Positions 61,871-64,000 of a stretch of 64,000 bases of DNA are shown one piece after another. Positions within the stretch are counted from its first letter, which is position 1, and every line of letters starts with the position of its first letter. The DNA comes from Helopsaltes ochotensis (Eukaryota; Chordata; Aves; Passeriformes; Locustellidae): positions 211,867-275,866 of the forward strand of contig VXBM01000564.1 of NCBI GenBank assembly GCA_013400155.1, in the 5' to 3' direction. A program made the position numbers and the translations under genes. The notes beneath the pieces were generated by a model. The model was not told where the DNA came from. It worked only from the letters and a program-made list of their open reading frames with translations, and did not search any database.

Positions 61871-62018
61871 CCGGGAGCTGCCCTGGGGAATATCGCCGCA
61901 TTCCCGCCGCAAAGGGGGCTTGCCCTGCCCCGCTGCGAGCAGCTGGCAGCAGGAGATGTGCGGAGGAGACGGGCAGCGGTGTTTTCCATGCGGCGATGTG
62001 CCGGCTCCGGCCCCGCCG

Positions 62019-62050
62019 CCCTGCCCTGCCCTGCCCTGCCCTGCCCTGCC
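62019..62050. repeat. (CCCTG)n pentanucleotide microsatellite
   Basis: Six uninterrupted copies of CCCTG plus a partial copy lie in the CpG island about 320 bp upstream of the start codon. This is a likely length polymorphism near the promoter. Confidence 0.9.
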
Positions 62051-62210
62051 GGGGCGCCCAGCGCGTTCCGCTGCGCTGGCAGAGACGCGTCCTGGCCGCT
62101 CTTCATTCCCTCCGGTCCCGCTTTGTTCCCTGCAGGATGCCCACTGCTGTCATGTCTGAGCGCTTCCGAGAGGTAGCCGTGAAAATGAACGCGTTTAACA
62201 TCTTGAGGGA

Positions 62211-64000
62211 GGGATAACACCGCTGCTGCTGAGAGTTAGTGACGGCAAGAAGATGAAACTGGGGACTGAGTGGTTTTTAAATCCCAGAGCTTGCCTGCCG
62301 TCCTCTGGACCATCCTCTCTTCTTTATGATCTCTCCAGACCTTTACTGCTGTCAAAACACAACTCTTTCCCCTTTACTGCTGAGAGAAGGGAGACCAACT
62401 GACCTGGAAAGGGAACTGTGCATAGTAGCAAATAAAATCAAAAAAAAAAAGGAGAAAAACACACCTGAAGCGTTTTATGACCTAATGCAGGTCTGCGGGT
62501 CCATTACAGCACGGTTTCCCTCTCTCCAGAGAGCTGTGACTAACCAGGCGCTGGGCTGTGAACAGCAGATGGGCCCTGAGCCAAGCAGCGCTAAAAACTG
62601 CGATTCCTTTCCACTCCATGCAATGGGCTCGGGCTCCCCTCGCTCTGAAGGATTCTCCTGCCCAGATTTGTGACACACACAACTGGATGGCTGCACCAGC
62701 ATCCTCACCAGTCAGGAGTCAGCCTCTGTTTTACAGAGCTTTAATTTATCTCCCTTTCAGCCCTGTAACGTGATACACCCACTTCTCATTTTACACACGC
62801 TTTACAAGTGGTTTCCTGTATGGTTTTATTTTTCCAAGGCCTTTGCTGAAGTAGGTAAACATTTACCATTCATAACAAGAAAACTGGTTTTATATTGTTC
62901 ATTGCTTTGAAGCTTGCATGGACATGATCCCTTTGAGATTTTATCAACTGATTTCTTTTTCATGGGGAAGAAAACACACAGCCCTTATCTGGCCTTAGAG
63001 CAGAATAATTGTACCCTGAAATTTCCAATGAATGGCTGAATCTTTCTTGTGTCTGGAGTACTTTTAACTCCACAGGACCTTGTGTTGAGCTAATCTCATT
63101 ACCTCCCACAGAGCACATAGTTTTTAATCATTTTATTTCTTAAACCCCAGAAAATCTTTCTTCATAAAATAATCGACGTTCATTATGTCAAGGCTGAGTG
63201 TTCATTATGCCCTGTGATGTCATCCCAACCTGGATTATTTTCAGGATCACATCATGGCAAAATAGCAAAGGATCTCATGCCTCAATTATTGGTTTTGTGG
63301 TTTTTTTTTCCAGGAGAGGTGAATTAGTCTTAAGAAAATATTTTAATTTTTTCCATCTGAAGGAACTTAAACTATTCAACGTTGTTCTTCAAAGCTGTGT
63401 GCGATCATTACAAATTATACACAACATTTATTATACCCAGTTGTTAAGAATAATGGACCAGCAACATGCAAATTGGGAGGTACTGAAATGCAGAGTGAAG
63501 GCCACTTAATAGATGAGACCTTCGCCTGGGGGCCACACAGCAAAATGCAGCTGCAGCCAAACCCTGGCCTAAAAAATCCCTGCTTTCTGGGCTTTAGCTG
63601 CTGTGACCTTGACATTGTCCTGAACTCCAAAGCCAACCCAGACAGTGCAATGTGTGCTCCTTACAAATATTATTGAATGTTTTCTCCTCTGCTGTGCTTT
63701 AGCTGAGAATATCCTGCAGAGCTGTTGACTTTAATGGGACGGTTCCCATGGGTAGAGTTGCAGCATTGGTGGAAGGAGTTTCAAAGCCTCCTGAGATAAT
63801 TGATCTGCTGGGATCCCAAATCAGTTATACCGTCAGCCCTGACACAGAGGTAGAAGCTGACTCAATTATTCCAGTTCTTACACTGGGCTCTGGTAAAAAG
63901 GGCACTGGAAACAGCATTAGTGACTTCTTTATATTTCACATCCTTGCCATGACCAACCAGGCACGTTCCTGCTGTCCTCAAATTTATTTGCTAATTTATT
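62211..64000. other. Upstream flank, no gene seen
   Basis: Composition falls back to AT-rich after the CpG island. There are no ORFs with recognisable products, no recognisable repeats apart from short A/T runs (for example 62440-62449), and no second promoter-like GC-rich block. A divergent non-coding transcript from the island cannot be excluded. Confidence 0.6.

Larger units (their letters stand above)
61120..62210. promoter_or_regulatory. CpG island around exon 1
   Basis: CpG dinucleotides and G+C rise sharply over about 1.1 kb, in contrast with the AT-rich DNA on both sides. The island covers the promoter, exon 1, the donor-side minisatellite and about 400 bp upstream of the GC boxes. 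Such islands usually mark promoters active in the germ line or in many tissues, and often fire in both directions. The boundaries are by eye. Confidence 0.8.

Noticed and set aside
62152..62217. A 22-codon plus-strand ORF starting ATGTCTGAGCGC at the upstream edge of the CpG island, with a GT after GAG that might be a donor
   Set aside because: Too short, no family resemblance and no partner exon found; a divergent gene is not supported.
61054..62220. Long ORFs through the CpG island (up to 388 codons on the minus strand and 294 on the plus strand)
   Set aside because: They arise from stop-poor GC-rich sequence and the minisatellite. The frame that splices to the EMI exons is a different, shorter one starting at 61702.

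Overview
The window looks like vertebrate, most likely avian, nuclear DNA. It has no prokaryotic gene packing, only short chance ORFs across most of its length, and an AT-rich, repeat-poor background. The recognisable interspersed repeats are CR1-type LINE fragments with the usual avian 3' end (promoter-distal block reading roughly 'ttccaacc...tgattc'). No Alu, L1, LTR retrovirus, CRISPR array, rRNA or convincing tRNA was seen.

One protein-coding gene is supported. It lies on the minus strand, and its 5' end is at about 61.7 kb. Four coding exons can be read with good splice sites and compatible phases: exon 1 (61702-61635, signal peptide), exons 2 and 3 (49567-49433 and 48786-48677, one EMI domain), and exon 4 (47247-47143, a six-cysteine EGF-like domain). 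Together they give 139 codons plus one base. The order signal peptide, EMI, EGF is that of the secreted multi-EGF protein MEGF6 and its paralogue EGFEM1. The AT-rich setting, long introns and divergence at the EMI start tilt me towards EGFEM1, but the paralogue is not settled. The remaining exons are not visible, so the rest of the window (1-47142) is read as one long intron, or intron plus exons I missed.

Layout. 1-47142: intron 4 (partial), with a CpG-rich patch at its far left, CR1 and possible ancient SINE fragments, a 21-bp minisatellite, two very long A-tracts each holding one N, several perfect inverted repeats and possible conserved non-coding blocks. 47143-49567: exons 4, 3 and 2, close together. 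49568-61634: 12-kb intron 1, with CR1 and possible regulatory blocks, ending in a GC-rich 30/39-bp minisatellite 17 bp from the exon 1 donor. 61635-62210: exon 1, promoter and CpG island. 62211-64000: upstream flank with no gene seen.

I found no clear evidence of an undescribed system. The most unusual structure is a cluster of mutually exclusive inverted repeats at 19321-19443, beside an 83-base A-tract.
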